Assembly: GCA_963745765.1 (NCBI GenBank)
Contig: CAVUYQ010000025.1
Location: 154,943-218,942 of the forward strand
Direction: 5' to 3'
DNA: 64,000 nt
Origin: Ww85 sp963745765
Lineage (GTDB): Bacteria; Desulfobacterota; Desulfobulbia; Desulfobulbales; Desulfocapsaceae
Numbering within the stretch: the first letter of the stretch is position 1; every line of letters begins with the position of its first letter. Positions 19,483 through 26,935 of this stretch are shown piece by piece. The position numbers and the translations under genes are program-made. Under the pieces are notes generated by a model. It did no database searches, had not been told where the DNA came from, and was given only the letters and a program-made list of their open reading frames with translations.

Positions 19483-19779
19483 TTACAACGCCCGCATGTA
19501 TTCGGGTTTCAGGCTGATTTTGCCGTTGAGCGCAGCATCGATACGTTCCAGGGCAGCCTCTTTGTCTTCCGGCAGAATCCAGTTTCACCTTTCCCGATCA
19601 TCATAAAGCCGGGTACCCGGTGTGAGCATCAGGCTCAAGGCGCCGATATACTCGGGATCGTTGGCGGAAAAGACCCTGCCTGTTTCCCTGGCATGGATGC
19701 AGGAGCGCTTAACCTGCGCGATACCGAGAATAACGGTGATGGAGAGTTTGATGCCGGCCGAGCGGATTTTCTTGCCCAT
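19483..19779 (-). pseudogene. 3' remnant of a radical SAM protein
   Basis: The minus strand encodes MGKKIRSAGIKLSITVILG, then HARETGRVFSANDPEYIGAL and SLMLTPGTRLYDD, ending with a short Lys/Glu-rich tail. This matches the C-terminal third of the radical SAM proteins annotated as HemW/Elp3-like, which carry HARETARV...DPDYLGALTLML. The N-terminal CxxxCxxC half is missing. An in-frame TGA (near 19596) interrupts LYDDRER/NWILPEDKEAALERID. It is a decayed fragment with no evident promoter. Confidence 0.65.
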
Positions 19780-19790
19780 TGTTATTCTCT

Positions 19791-19839
19791 TCACCTTCGT
19801 AGTGCATGTGCTCTTTTCTGGATCATGTTGGTAACAATG
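19791..19839. repeat. Dispersed repeat, copy A (partner at 24337-24385)
   Basis: About 49 bases, from TCACCTTCGTAGTGCATG to GTAACAATG, align with 24337-24385 with roughly nine mismatches. On the minus strand both copies keep a shared reading frame ending in the same TGA (HALRR stop and HALQR stop), so they may be ends of the same lost gene. They bracket the stress island. Confidence 0.5.
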
Positions 19840-19979
19840 ACTTCGGGTACCTTGAATAATTGTCTTTTCGTCCGATCTCTTCGTTACTCTCGAAATCTGA
19901 TCCTCGGAAATAAGCGAGCTTAGCAAGATCAACCGGGCTCTTGTTGCCAATGAGCGGATAATAGCAACACAAGCCAACA

Positions 19980-20010
19980 GGTCATATATGACCACTGGTT
20001 ACATATGACC
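19980..20010. promoter_or_regulatory. Pair of 14-bp dyads, candidate activator-binding sites
   Basis: GGTCATATATGACC (19980-19993) is a perfect palindrome, and GGTTACATATGACC (19997-20010) is nearly the same sequence 17 bases on. They lie about 100 bases before the sigma-54 promoter at 20111, the usual distance for an enhancer-binding protein. The cognate regulator is not in this window. Confidence 0.5.
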
Positions 20011-20110
20011 GTCATGATTCAGCTACCAGGTCCGCTCATCTTAATCCAGCCATAGCAAATTATCCTGTAAACACGAAGCAATACACGAGAGTGTCATTAA
20101 TGTAAAATCG

Positions 20111-20126
20111 TGGCACAGAGTTTGCT
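20111..20126 (+). promoter_or_regulatory. Sigma-54 (-24/-12) promoter
   Basis: TGGCAC-AGAGT-TTGCT matches the sigma-54 consensus TGGCAC-N5-TTGCW at every fixed position, with GG and GC exactly 10 bases apart. It lies about 195 bases before the DUF3309 gene, with two dyads upstream. It would place the stress island under an enhancer-dependent regulator. Confidence 0.65.
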
Positions 20127-20321
20127 ATATTAAAGTTGAAAGAGAATAGCGCAAACTTTCACACCGGGTATCTCGCCGGCTGACGCGGGACATAAAGGTC
20201 AGTCTATTAGTGCATAAGTCAGTCAGGTATGATTAAGCCGTTAAAAACAGTCTTGCTGTTAAATGAACGGGCAGCTCCAATTAGCTTGGGCTCGGCCGTC
20301 ACACTTCCAGGAGAATGAAAA

Positions 20322-20480
20322 ATGTCCATAGGTACTATCTTACTCATCGTTCTGATACTGGCGCTTGTGGGATTGATTCCGGCCTGGCCGCATAGCCGAT
20401 CATGGGGGTATGCACCCAGCGGCGGAGTCGGTCTGATCGTCTTAATCCTTGTGATTATGCTTTTAACGGGCAGAATCTGA
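20322..20480 (+). CDS. DUF3309 family small membrane protein
   Basis: This 52-residue protein starts MSIGTILLIVLILALVGLIP, continues AWPHSRSWGYAPSGGVG and ends with LIVLILVIMLLTGRI. Two hydrophobic segments joined by the PxWPxSxxWGYxPSG loop are the DUF3309 signature. Function is unknown, but the family is common in stress-related islands. CCAGGAG at 20307-20313 is the ribosome-binding site. Confidence 0.88.
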   Translation: MSIGTILLIVLILALVGLIPAWPHSRSWGYAPSGGVGLIVLILVIMLLTGRI

Positions 20481-20624
20481 CCCACTAAAAAAACGGGGTT
20501 TAACGCCATGGCGTCTTAGACAGGAAAGTATAGTCTCCATGCTGATGGGTTGGTCCACTCAGACCAGTGTCCATCCCTCAACAATACACTGAGTATAAAA
20601 ATAACATCAAGGAGCGTATCCAAC

Positions 20625-20921
20625 ATGGCAAGCACGCAAGATAACACCCAAAAAATGAGTGAAGAAATGCAGCACATCATTGACCACGCCCGAGCACTGG
20701 TGGATGCCACATCCGGAGAGCTGGACGATCGGATCAAAACAGCCAGGGACGCACTGAAAGAACGCCTGGATTCGACCAAGAGCGAATACTGCGAACTTGA
20801 AAAGCAGTTCCTGGGCAAAGTTATGGTCGCCGATGAGTTCATTCATGTAAAACCATACTATGCCATCGGCGGGACATTCATCGGTGGCCTGCTGCTTGGC
20901 TGGTTAATGTCAAGGAAATAG
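20625..20921 (+). CDS. DUF883 (ElaB/YqjD-like) membrane-anchored protein
   Basis: This protein of about 98 residues has a long charged helical N-terminus and a C-terminal membrane anchor with GGTFIGGLLLGWLMSRK. The pattern matches DUF883 (ElaB/YqjD), inner-membrane ribosome-associated proteins of stationary phase in enterobacteria. ATG 20625 follows AAGGAG at 20609-20614. It ends one base before the holin-like gene, so they are coupled. Confidence 0.85.
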   Translation: MASTQDNTQKMSEEMQHIIDHARALVDATSGELDDRIKTARDALKERLDSTKSEYCELEKQFLGKVMVADEFIHVKPYYAIGGTFIGGLLLGWLMSRK

Positions 20922-20922
20922 C

Positions 20923-21312
20923 ATGACCAGACTGCCGCTGATCATCTCGAGGTTTACCGGGACTGCCGGTCGCTTTAGTGGCTTAGCCGGCCAAATTCTT
21001 GAAGATCGCCTGGAACTGCTGGCTCTTGAGCTGCGAGAAGCCAAGATACGTCTGGTCCAGGCATGGCTTCTGGCCTGTCTGGGGGTGGTCTTTTCCATGG
21101 TTGGCCTGCTGTTGCTGGTTCTGGCCGGGGTGTACATCTTACCTGCCGAATGGAAAATTTACGGACTTGTCGCCGCGGCGGCTGCCAGCCTGCTGGCAGG
21201 AGTGGTCCTCTTCATTGCCCTCAGCCGACACCTGGGGCAAAAGCCGCTGGCCTTTGACCAGAGCCTCGCAGAACTGAAAAAGGACATGACATGTTTCTCA
21301 ATCAAGAACTGA
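20923..21312 (+). CDS. Phage-holin-superfamily III / YqjE-like membrane protein
   Basis: This 129-residue protein has an amphipathic N-terminus and two transmembrane helices (about 50-75 and 80-105), the YqjE/holin superfamily III layout. In enterobacteria yqjD-yqjE-yqjK are adjacent, and the same order (DUF883, YqjE-like, small protein) is seen here. It is not evidence of a prophage. Its 3' end overlaps the next gene by 22 bases. Confidence 0.75.
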   Translation: MTRLPLIISRFTGTAGRFSGLAGQILEDRLELLALELREAKIRLVQAWLLACLGVVFSMVGLLLLVLAGVYILPAEWKIYGLVAAAAASLLAGVVLFIALSRHLGQKPLAFDQSLAELKKDMTCFSIKN

Positions 21313-21497
21313 AAAAGATCCAGGAGGCCAAGAACCGCCTGGCCATATGTTGTGACCTGCGTCGTCAACTGGTTCATTTCGAAGTCCATAGCATCTGGAG
21401 CGGCATGTTCAATACAGCTTCAAATCTTGCCCTGGGACTGAGCGTCATCGAGCAGATTCTCGGGTTACTGCGCGAGCGCAAGGACAATCGTCACTAG
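21291..21497 (+). CDS. Small protein in the YqjK position
   Basis: This 68-residue basic helical protein starts MFLNQELKKIQEAKNRLAIC. It overlaps the 3' end of the YqjE-like gene and sits where yqjK lies in enterobacteria. Sequence similarity to YqjK is not obvious to me, so only position supports the link. Confidence 0.6.
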   Translation: MFLNQELKKIQEAKNRLAICCDLRRQLVHFEVHSIWSGMFNTASNLALGLSVIEQILGLLRERKDNRH

Positions 21498-21601
21498 TGT
21501 CGGATCGGCCAACTGCCGGTAGGATTGAGAAAACAGTTCACGACAAGGGAGGCGCCGAAAATTTTCACGGTTTTCACAATTAGACTTTTACAAGATCTTC
21601 A

Positions 21602-22885
21602 ATGGAAGGCTTCATGCCAAACAAACCCACAGCAGAACAAAAACCATATTCGATTTCGTTCTATATAATACTGGGTGCGGCACTCCTTGCCTTCATCCGG
21701 ACATTCTCACTCCTCTCTCCCATTTTGTTGTCTCTTCTGCTTGTGCTGTTGATTTCTCTCGCAGTCAATCCGGTGATCACCTGGATGAGGGCCAAAAAAG
21801 GCGGGAGAAAAATACCGACGGGACTGCTCGCGCTTGGATCGATTGTTATTATCGGTTTAACATGCTGGGCCTTCTTCGGTCCGATGAAAGCCTCGATGTT
21901 TACCATCTCGAAGACCTTGCCGGTATACTGGGAGCGTCTCCAGAAACCCCTGATTAAAATTGAGCAGCAATCGGTAATTTTCGAGGAGAAACTCCAGGCG
22001 GAAGTCAGCACTGAAATTGCTGCGGACAATTCCGTGCTGGGAGTTCCGAAGGTCTTATCACCAAAGAAAAAACCGACTCCCCCATCTCCACCGGCTTCTC
22101 CCAAAGAGGCGGAAACGCTTCGCGCCAGTTTGAGCAAGATGATTAAGGATGCACTCGGCAGCTTCACGGCAGTGGCATTCAACGGTGCGCAGATACTGGT
22201 CGTTCTGGTAACGGTCTTTTTCGGGGTGATCTTTATGCTTATGAATCCCCGCCCGGTCTTTGCGGCGATACTTGCCCTCTTCCCTGCGCGCCACCACGAT
22301 CAGGTGGTGACTATCCTGCAGCGTATTGGAAAATTTGTCCCCATGTGGGCCGGCGCGACACTGCTGGGGATGGTGACCATCGGTATGCTGGTTTTCATAC
22401 TGATGTGGCCAATTTTTGGTTTCATGGACGCGCTGGTCCTGGGGCTGATCGCCTGTGTTCTGGAAGCGATTCCCTTTCTGGGTCCGATACTCAGTGCCGT
22501 ACCGGCGCTTTTACTGGCTGTCGGCAAAGGCGGGCTGACTCCGCTGTGGGTCGTGCTTGTCTATATTGCGGTACAAGCCTTCGAGAACAATGTGATCATG
22601 CCTTACATTATGGCGCGGCGCCTGAAATTACACCCGTTGGCGGTAGTCTTTTCCATGCTCCTCAGTATCGCTGCTTTCGGCGTACTGGGGGTTTTAATCG
22701 CCGCACCCATGGTTGCCGTTGTGACTATCCTGCACGACGAGCTTTATCGAAAGCGCTTTCTTCCCACGACAACGGACGCCGAACTGGATCACCTGGCAGG
22801 AATCGCTTTGCACGAAAAACCGGCCTTGAACAAATGCCCCCTGGCAACAAACGGGATACCTCTCCAGCAAGGCGAAAAGCTGTAA
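21602..22885 (+). CDS. AI-2E family transporter (YdiK/PerM-like)
   Basis: This protein of 423-427 residues has about eight transmembrane helices, with the family signatures FFGVIFMLMNPRPVF, EAIPFLGPILSAVPALLLA and FENNVIMPYIMARRLKLHP. A soluble insertion with a Pro/Lys/Ser stretch (KKKPTPPSPPASPKEAE) lies near residue 160. The family name comes from TqsA. Most members are uncharacterised exporters or Na+/H+ antiporter-like proteins. The start is ATG 21602 or 21614; GGAAGG favours the second. Confidence 0.85.
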   Translation: MEGFMPNKPTAEQKPYSISFYIILGAALLAFIRTFSLLSPILLSLLLVLLISLAVNPVITWMRAKKGGRKIPTGLLALGSIVIIGLTCWAFFGPMKASMFTISKTLPVYWERLQKPLIKIEQQSVIFEEKLQAEVSTEIAADNSVLGVPKVLSPKKKPTPPSPPASPKEAETLRASLSKMIKDALGSFTAVAFNGAQILVVLVTVFFGVIFMLMNPRPVFAAILALFPARHHDQVVTILQRIGKFVPMWAGATLLGMVTIGMLVFILMWPIFGFMDALVLGLIACVLEAIPFLGPILSAVPALLLAVGKGGLTPLWVVLVYIAVQAFENNVIMPYIMARRLKLHPLAVVFSMLLSIAAFGVLGVLIAAPMVAVVTILHDELYRKRFLPTTTDAELDHLAGIALHEKPALNKCPLATNGIPLQQGEKL

Positions 22886-23008
22886 AATCGTCAACCAGAG
22901 CGTAGGAATAAAATTCTCTTTATTCAAATGAAATGAGCGGAAAATAGCCTCACCCTGACCGTTCACCTGTTAAACAGTTCAAATGTAAATAAGGAGGAAA
23001 GAAAAATT

Positions 23009-23395
23009 ATGCTGATCAAATTATCCACCGATAAAACCTTGAGTGAAGTCGCGGCTGCCTTAGAGATTGCCGTCCCGGCTAATCATTTCGGCATCATGCA
23101 GGTCCACAATCTCCAGGAGACCATGACCAAAAAAGGAGTAGAGTTTTCCCGCGAATGCCAGATCTTTGAGGTCTGTCAGCCGCAACAGGCGAAAAAGGTT
23201 CTCGAGCAGAACATGAGCATCTCCACCGCCCTGCCCTGTCGGATCTCCCTCTACCGGGAGGATGGCAAAACCATTCTCGCTACCTTGAAGCCAACCACCC
23301 TCCTGGCAATGTTCAACTCGCCGCAACTGGCCGGAGCAGCACAGGAAGTCGAGGACACGATAGTAAAAATCATGCAGGAAGCGATATCGGCTTGA
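23009..23395 (+). CDS. DUF302 domain protein
   Basis: This 128-residue DUF302 protein contains AVPANHFGIMQVHNLQETM, then ECQIFEVCQPQQAKKVLEQN and ALPCRISLYREDGKTILATL. The family is small, soluble, of unknown function and often found with stress or metal genes. TAAGGAGG at 22991-22998 precedes ATG 23009. A decayed partial copy, including part of the leader, lies at about 24053-24303. Confidence 0.88.
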   Translation: MLIKLSTDKTLSEVAAALEIAVPANHFGIMQVHNLQETMTKKGVEFSRECQIFEVCQPQQAKKVLEQNMSISTALPCRISLYREDGKTILATLKPTTLLAMFNSPQLAGAAQEVEDTIVKIMQEAISA

Positions 23396-23614
23396 GCGGT
23401 TGCCAAGAGGAAACTTACATGAGAACAACCACCCTGCCCGCTATTACCTTTATTACTCCGGGGATTGGGCTCGTCGACTAGCAAGCGATTTCGCATACCG
23501 GCAAAGAAAATATTCTCGATAGTGAGTCCTTGACCGTAACTGCCGAGAAAACCGGAATAATCACGCCGCCATCGATTATTGGCGCTGTCTTACCGGTAGG
23601 GTGGCCTGCAGAGG

Positions 23615-23943
23615 GTGTCCATTGTGGTGCAGCCGGCAAACGCCGGCAATCCGACAACGCCTGACACGTTTATGGAAATAACCGGGGAAGGGGAAGCCTT
23701 TCCAACAGTCGACCTGTTTCAGCCACTCATCGCCGACCCAAAGCAGCCGCAGTTCTATGTCAGTAGCAACCGTTTCAAATCCCTGGGCTTGCGCTTCACC
23801 ATGGCCTCTGCCTGCTTTGGCGTGACCTTCGGGGTTATACAGGTTCTTTGCCGGCAAGGAGGGTGACGGCCTGCAATTCAGTCTCGAAGCTGGACCTCTG
23901 GATAACCGATTTATTTGGAGCACAACACCAGGAGAAATATTAT
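23615..23943 (+). pseudogene. Decayed DUF1207-family fragment
   Basis: FPTVDLFQPLIADPKQPQF followed by YVSSNRF matches the N-terminus of DUF1207 exported proteins, which carry LFxPLIADPKxPxF. The frame shifts near 23845, after which GKEGDGLQFSLEAG continues the family pattern before a stop. The remaining 300 or so residues are missing. A second 27-base scrap of the same region is at 24305-24332. Confidence 0.6.
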
Positions 23944-23961
23944 GATGAATTATACCAGCGG

Positions 23962-24063
23962 ATGGATGGAGGCATGGGTGGAGCCAACTGGATCTGGCCC
24001 GCAATCAGAATATTGGTGGTACAGCTGGTCATACTGATAAACAAGGTCTCCAGGAAAAAATAG
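23962..24063 (+). CDS. Short hydrophobic peptide, possibly a broken small membrane protein
   Basis: An open frame reads MDGGMGGANWIWPAIRILVV, then a hydrophobic stretch and KVSRKK. The layout resembles small Gly/Met-rich single-helix membrane proteins that end in KxxRK. An out-of-frame MMNYTSGW start lies just before it with AGGAGA upstream, so the gene may be frameshifted. Support is weak. Confidence 0.3.
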   Translation: MDGGMGGANWIWPAIRILVVQLVILINKVSRKK

Positions 24064-24303
24064 TCTCACCTTGACAGGTCGCCTTTTTGACTGGTCAAAT
24101 TCAAATAAGAAAAGAAGAATTATGCTGATCAAATTATCCGCCGGCAAAACCGCGAGTGAAGGCGCGGCTGCCTTATAGCTTGCTGTTCCAGTTAATCATT
24201 TCGGCACCATGCAGGTTCACAATCTCCAGGAGACCATGACCAAAAAAGGAGTGGAATTCATCCGCGAATGCCAGATCTTCGAGGTCTGCCAGCCGCAACA
24301 GGC
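24053..24303 (+). pseudogene. Truncated second copy of the DUF302 gene
   Basis: This stretch repeats about 22941-23190, including part of the leader (CTCACC...AATAAG...GAATTATGCTGATC). ATG is at 24122. Codon 19 is TAG (24176-24178), where the intact copy has GAG. The copy ends abruptly at CAACAGGCG and is joined directly to a DUF1207 scrap. It is a dead duplicate. Confidence 0.75.
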
Positions 24304-24304
24304 G

Positions 24305-24332
24305 GCCTGTTTCAGCCGCTTATCGCCGACCC
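24305..24332 (+). pseudogene. Second DUF1207 scrap
   Basis: CCTGTTTCAGCCGCTTATCG and the following CCGACCCA match 23714-23741 with two mismatches. It encodes LFQPLIADP and then diverges. It shows that the DUF302-DUF1207 unit was duplicated and then largely deleted. Confidence 0.55.
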
Positions 24333-24336
24333 AATA

Positions 24337-24385
24337 TCACCTTTGTAGTGCATGAGTTCTCCTGCGGATCATTTTGGCAACAATG
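24337..24385. repeat. Dispersed repeat, copy B (partner at 19791-19839)
   Basis: TCACCTTTGTAGTGCATG through GGCAACAATG aligns with copy A in the same orientation. It lies directly after the DUF1207 scrap, so this segment is a mosaic of three unrelated remnants. Confidence 0.5.
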
Positions 24386-24539
24386 CTGTTCGCCTGGTAA
24401 AAAGGAAAGTAAGACGGCTCAACAACGAGGAGCAGCATGCCCCGGCGCATGACTCGCTGCAGGGAGAAAAGGTAAACAGAACGCTCTTACTGTCAAAAAT
24501 TAGCTGACAAAAACACCTTGTCTGGTATTGCTCATGGGT

Positions 24540-26558
24540 ATGGATCATCCGTTATTTCCAAATCTGTTTAAACCGCTCGACCTTGGTTTTACCCGTCTGA
24601 AGAATCGTGTGCTGATGGGATCGATGCACACCGGGCTGGAAGAGGAGCGGGGTGGTTTTGCGCGTATGGCACGCTACTTTGGCGAACGGGCAAAGGGCGG
24701 CGTCGGCCTCATCGTAACCGGTGGCGTGGCTCCAAACCGGACGGGCTGGATTGCTCCCTTTTCCATGCGGCTGGCCCGATCGTCCCAGATCAGAAAGCAC
24801 CGGCTGATTACCGATGCCGTGCATGAAGAAGATGGGAAAATCTGTCTGCAGATCCTCCATTCGGGAAGATACGGCTACCATCCATTCTGTGTCGCACCTT
24901 CGCCCATCAAGGCGCCGATCAACCGCTTCAGGCCCAGGGGCCTGTCGATTCGCGGTATCAAAACAACGATCAGTGATTTTGCCAGATGTGCACAACTTGC
25001 CCGGCAAGCGGGTTATGATGGCGTTGAAATCATGGGATCGGAGGGTTATCTGATCAACCAGTTTATTGTCCGTAAAACCAACCATCGCAGCGATGAGTGG
25101 GGAGGCAGTTTTGCAAACCGGATTCGTTTTCCCCTGGAAATTATCCGGGAAATAAGGGAACGGGTCGGGACCGAATTCATTCTCATTTATCGGCTGTCAA
25201 TGCTTGATCTGGTGAAAGACGGCAGTTCCTGGGACGAGGTTGTCGAACTGGCCAGGCAGATAGAGCGGGCGGGCGCGACTATTATCAACACCGGCATAGG
25301 CTGGCACGAGGCGCGCATTCCGACCATTGCAACAATGGTACCCCGGGCCGGTTTTGCCTGGGTGACCAGACGTATGAAAGGCGAGGTTTCTCTACCGCTT
25401 GTCACCACGAATCGCATCAATGTGCCGGAGGTCGCCGAACAACTCCTTGCCGACGGCAGTGCTGATATGATCAGCATGGCCCGGCCGTTTCTGGCTGATC
25501 CGTTCTGGGTGCAGAAGGCCTGGGAGGGCAGACAGGATGAAATAAATACCTGCATTGCCTGCAATCAGGCCTGTCTCGACAATATTTTTTCCGGCAAGAC
25601 CGCAACGTGTCTGGTTAATCCCCGGGCCTGCCGGGAAACGCTTGCCCCGTTCAAGGCGGTGCTGCAGTCAAAGCGCGTGGCAGTTATCGGTGCCGGTCCC
25701 GCGGGTCTGGCCTGTGCCGCTGCGGCCGCCGCACGAGGTCATCGGGTTACGCTGTTTGAGGCCGCGGATAAGGTCGGCGGCCAGTTTCTGCTTGCCAGAA
25801 ATATCCCCGGGAAAAAAGAATTTGATGAGACCCTGCGATACTTTACCCGTCAACTCGAATTGCACCGGGTGACGCTGAAAATGAATTGCCGCGCAGGGGT
25901 CCGGAATCTGCGGGAATTTGATGAAATCGTGGTCTCCACCGGGGTCAGGCCCCGCAGAATATCTATTGACGGGGGTGATAATGAGCTCGTTCTGTCGTAC
26001 GACGAGGTAATCTCCGGGAAGAAAACGGCAGGGGAACGGGTTGCCATCATTGGTGCCGGCGGTATCGGTTTTGATATGGCCGCCTATCTTCTGCATGATT
26101 GTCCGGGTGAAAATCAGGTCGAAGAGTTTATGGAAGCCTGGGGTGTTGATATCTCTTACCAGTTACCCGGAGGCATAAAGCCGGTAGAAAAACAGCGGCC
26201 CGTGCGTGAGATACACCTCCTGCAGCGTAGATCGGGAAAACCGGGCGCCGGACTGGGTAAAACAACGGGCTGGATTCATCGATCCGAGTTAAAAAGAAAC
26301 GGGGTTACTTTCTGGAGCGGTGTTGAATACCTTGGTATCAGCGATGCTGGACTCACTATCCGTCATAGTGGAGCAACCCGGCTGCTCGCGGTTGATACGG
26401 TGATTATCTGCGCCGGCCAGGAATCTGAGCGAAGGCTTAGTGACGCACTTGGAAAGGAAGGAATTGCCTGCCACATTATCGGGGGTGCGCTGCTCGCGGC
26501 AGAACTTGATGCACAGCGGGCAATTTTTCAGGGTGTTGAACTGGCTGACCGGTTGTAA
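24540..26558 (+). CDS. fadH: NADH:flavin oxidoreductase / 2,4-dienoyl-CoA reductase-like
   Basis: This flavoenzyme of about 672 residues has an N-terminal FMN TIM barrel (LFKPLDLGFTRLKNRVLMGS, then EIMGSEGYLINQF). A 4Fe-4S motif follows near residue 340 (CIACNQACLDN, then CLVNPRAC). The C-terminal part has FAD and NAD(P) Rossmann motifs (VAVIGAGPAGLACA near 380; VAIIGAGGIGFDMAAYL near 500). The order equals E. coli FadH, which reduces 2,4-dienoyl-CoA during unsaturated fatty-acid oxidation. Starts at TTG 24528, ATG 24534 or ATG 24540 are possible; the last best matches FadH. No strong ribosome-binding site is seen. Confidence 0.87.
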   Translation: MDHPLFPNLFKPLDLGFTRLKNRVLMGSMHTGLEEERGGFARMARYFGERAKGGVGLIVTGGVAPNRTGWIAPFSMRLARSSQIRKHRLITDAVHEEDGKICLQILHSGRYGYHPFCVAPSPIKAPINRFRPRGLSIRGIKTTISDFARCAQLARQAGYDGVEIMGSEGYLINQFIVRKTNHRSDEWGGSFANRIRFPLEIIREIRERVGTEFILIYRLSMLDLVKDGSSWDEVVELARQIERAGATIINTGIGWHEARIPTIATMVPRAGFAWVTRRMKGEVSLPLVTTNRINVPEVAEQLLADGSADMISMARPFLADPFWVQKAWEGRQDEINTCIACNQACLDNIFSGKTATCLVNPRACRETLAPFKAVLQSKRVAVIGAGPAGLACAAAAAARGHRVTLFEAADKVGGQFLLARNIPGKKEFDETLRYFTRQLELHRVTLKMNCRAGVRNLREFDEIVVSTGVRPRRISIDGGDNELVLSYDEVISGKKTAGERVAIIGAGGIGFDMAAYLLHDCPGENQVEEFMEAWGVDISYQLPGGIKPVEKQRPVREIHLLQRRSGKPGAGLGKTTGWIHRSELKRNGVTFWSGVEYLGISDAGLTIRHSGATRLLAVDTVIICAGQESERRLSDALGKEGIACHIIGGALLAAELDAQRAIFQGVELADRL

Positions 26559-26935
26559 CCCGTTTAAAGTGAAAGGTTGCGCTGAATCCTGACAATAAAA
26601 TGAATTTATTTTAGTTGTATTCTCTAACATTATGATATTGTTTATTAAATATTCTAATGGGCGAGGGTGAAACAATTTATCGAATTTGTTGAAGTGATAT
26701 GTAAGTATTACTGCGTTCTTTCCCTTGGTCAGGTTGTTATACCAAAAAGAAGTAGTAAGACAGTCAATGCAGGTTCGCTGGGTAGTTGGTCAGGCCAGAT
26801 TCGAGTGGATAAATGTAAGAATTCTTTTTAAAAATCAGCCTTTCTGTTTTAAAAATTCGCCTGAATTGAGTACAGTGTGCAGGATTGAGTCAAGAATTGC
26901 GGCTGCTGTTCTTCTATTTGTTTTTTGGAGCTCGA
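26559..26935. other. AT-rich leader region before the acetyl-CoA synthase operon
   Basis: About 375 bases without a credible gene. The stretch around 26595-26710 is clearly AT-rich and is a likely promoter zone. No sigma-54 motif and no ACGTAAA site are visible. Confidence 0.4.

Noticed and set aside
19594..19598. In-frame TGA in the radical SAM fragment as a second selenocysteine codon
   Set aside because: The gene lacks its N-terminal half, the aligned residue in homologues is Gly-like rather than Cys, and no SECIS-like hairpin follows.
20923..21312. Holin-like gene as a sign of a prophage
   Set aside because: It lies in a yqjD-yqjE-yqjK-like order with no endolysin, capsid, portal or integrase nearby.
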